Assembly: GCF_905404315.1 (NCBI RefSeq)
Contig: NC_066266.1
Location: 6,889,501 to 6,953,500, forward strand
Source: Leptidea sinapis
Taxonomy: Eukaryota > Arthropoda > Insecta > Lepidoptera > Pieridae
Reading direction: 5' to 3'
Length of the DNA: 64,000 nucleotides
This document shows, piece after piece, positions 63,379-64,000 of this stretch. Made by a program: the position numbers and the translations under genes. Under the pieces are notes generated by a model, which saw only the letters and a program-made list of their open reading frames with translations, made no database searches and was not told the origin of the DNA. Position 1 is the stretch's first letter, and every line of letters starts with the position of its first letter.

Positions 63379-63678
63379 AAATTATGTTTTCAAATTATAT
63401 TTGTCATTTACGAATACTAATTTAATATTCACAGATTTTCAGACATAAGAGCAAAATTTGGGTCGACGCGAAGTAAACAAAAGCCTACGAATAATAGCAA
63501 GTGGCAGATTGCGATGTGAATTATTGATAGATCCACATTGTCTGATCTCGTTGTTATCGAGGTCTTACAACATGGAGTTTAAGTTGTTGATTAAATATAC
63601 ACGAACAGTGTAGAGCGTATATTGTAAAAATATAGTCAGATTTCTTGGTATTGGACGGTAAAGATAATTATTAGATAC

Positions 63679-63998
63679 TAGTTTTTAATCGCGACTTCGT
63701 CCGCGTTGAATATTTACTTTTAGCTATTTTTTTATTTCTTAGGATAGTTTTCAAATAATACATACACAAACTGCTCTTTCTTCTGCTGGCTTCTCTTCTC
63801 GCTCTTCTATGATACAGCGCATATCTCTTGTCATTGTGGACAGTCTCTTTAATAGTATTTCCCTGTGAACTTTAATCCCCTATTTTATCCCCATGTAGGT
63901 CTAAGTTTCAAAAATGCTCTAACAAATGTATATAAATTATTTATTATCAAGAGCCTAAATGCAAAGTTTCATGGTTTTACGAAGAATTTTATGACGAA
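63679..63998 (+). repeat. Repeat with TTTTAATCGCGACTTCGTCC head
   Basis: The start CTAGTTTTTAATCGCGACTT followed by CGTCCGCGT, and CCTATTTTATCCCC with AAAGTTTCATGG later, form a familiar lepidopteran short nonautonomous repeat. It runs to the window end. Confidence 0.55.
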
Positions 63999-64000
63999 TT

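Overview
The window looks like a piece of a moth or butterfly (lepidopteran) nuclear genome. It is strongly AT-rich, has no operon-like packing of genes, and consists mostly of interspersed repeats of kinds I know from Lepidoptera: 5'-truncated non-LTR retrotransposon tails, short terminal-inverted-repeat (TIR) elements, mariner remnants, a tRNA-derived SINE and Helitron-like fragments. The one convincing protein gene is split by spliceosomal introns with GT/AG borders.

That gene runs on the minus strand from 49,591 (ATG) to 28,640 (stop). I could join seven coding exons. All six junctions keep one reading frame, giving a predicted protein of 409 residues. Residues from about 170 to 370 follow the layout of the sarcoplasmic calcium-binding protein/calexcitin family of EF-hand proteins. 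Only the first EF-hand still looks able to bind calcium. The protein also has a long hydrophilic N-terminal extension and a proline-rich C-terminal tail. Its introns (about 1.0 to 7.8 kb) are full of transposon debris, including one retrotransposon tail that begins within about a dozen bases of the exon 1 splice donor. A small intronless ORF of 85 codons lies inside intron 2 on the same strand.

Layout: 1-1.2 kb, little recognisable. 1.2-2.9 kb, a roughly 92-bp satellite array split by a minus-strand LINE. 3-28 kb, intergenic repeats: CR1-like, Jockey-like and RTE-like LINE tails, two copies of a 138-bp TIR element, the CTAGCTGACCC repeat family and a three-copy 375-bp TIR element with target-site duplications. 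28.6-49.6 kb, the EF-hand gene with repeat-filled introns. 49.7-62.9 kb, upstream repeats, a SINE and a Helitron-like fragment. 62.9-63.4 kb, two tRNA-like units, one enclosed in long inverted arms.

With a single multi-exon gene, nothing can be said about genes acting together. The strongest points for follow-up are the divergent EF-hand gene, the LINE beside its first donor, the nested small ORF, and the tRNA-like pair. Transposon superfamily names come from recognising protein motifs and ends by eye, without any database search.
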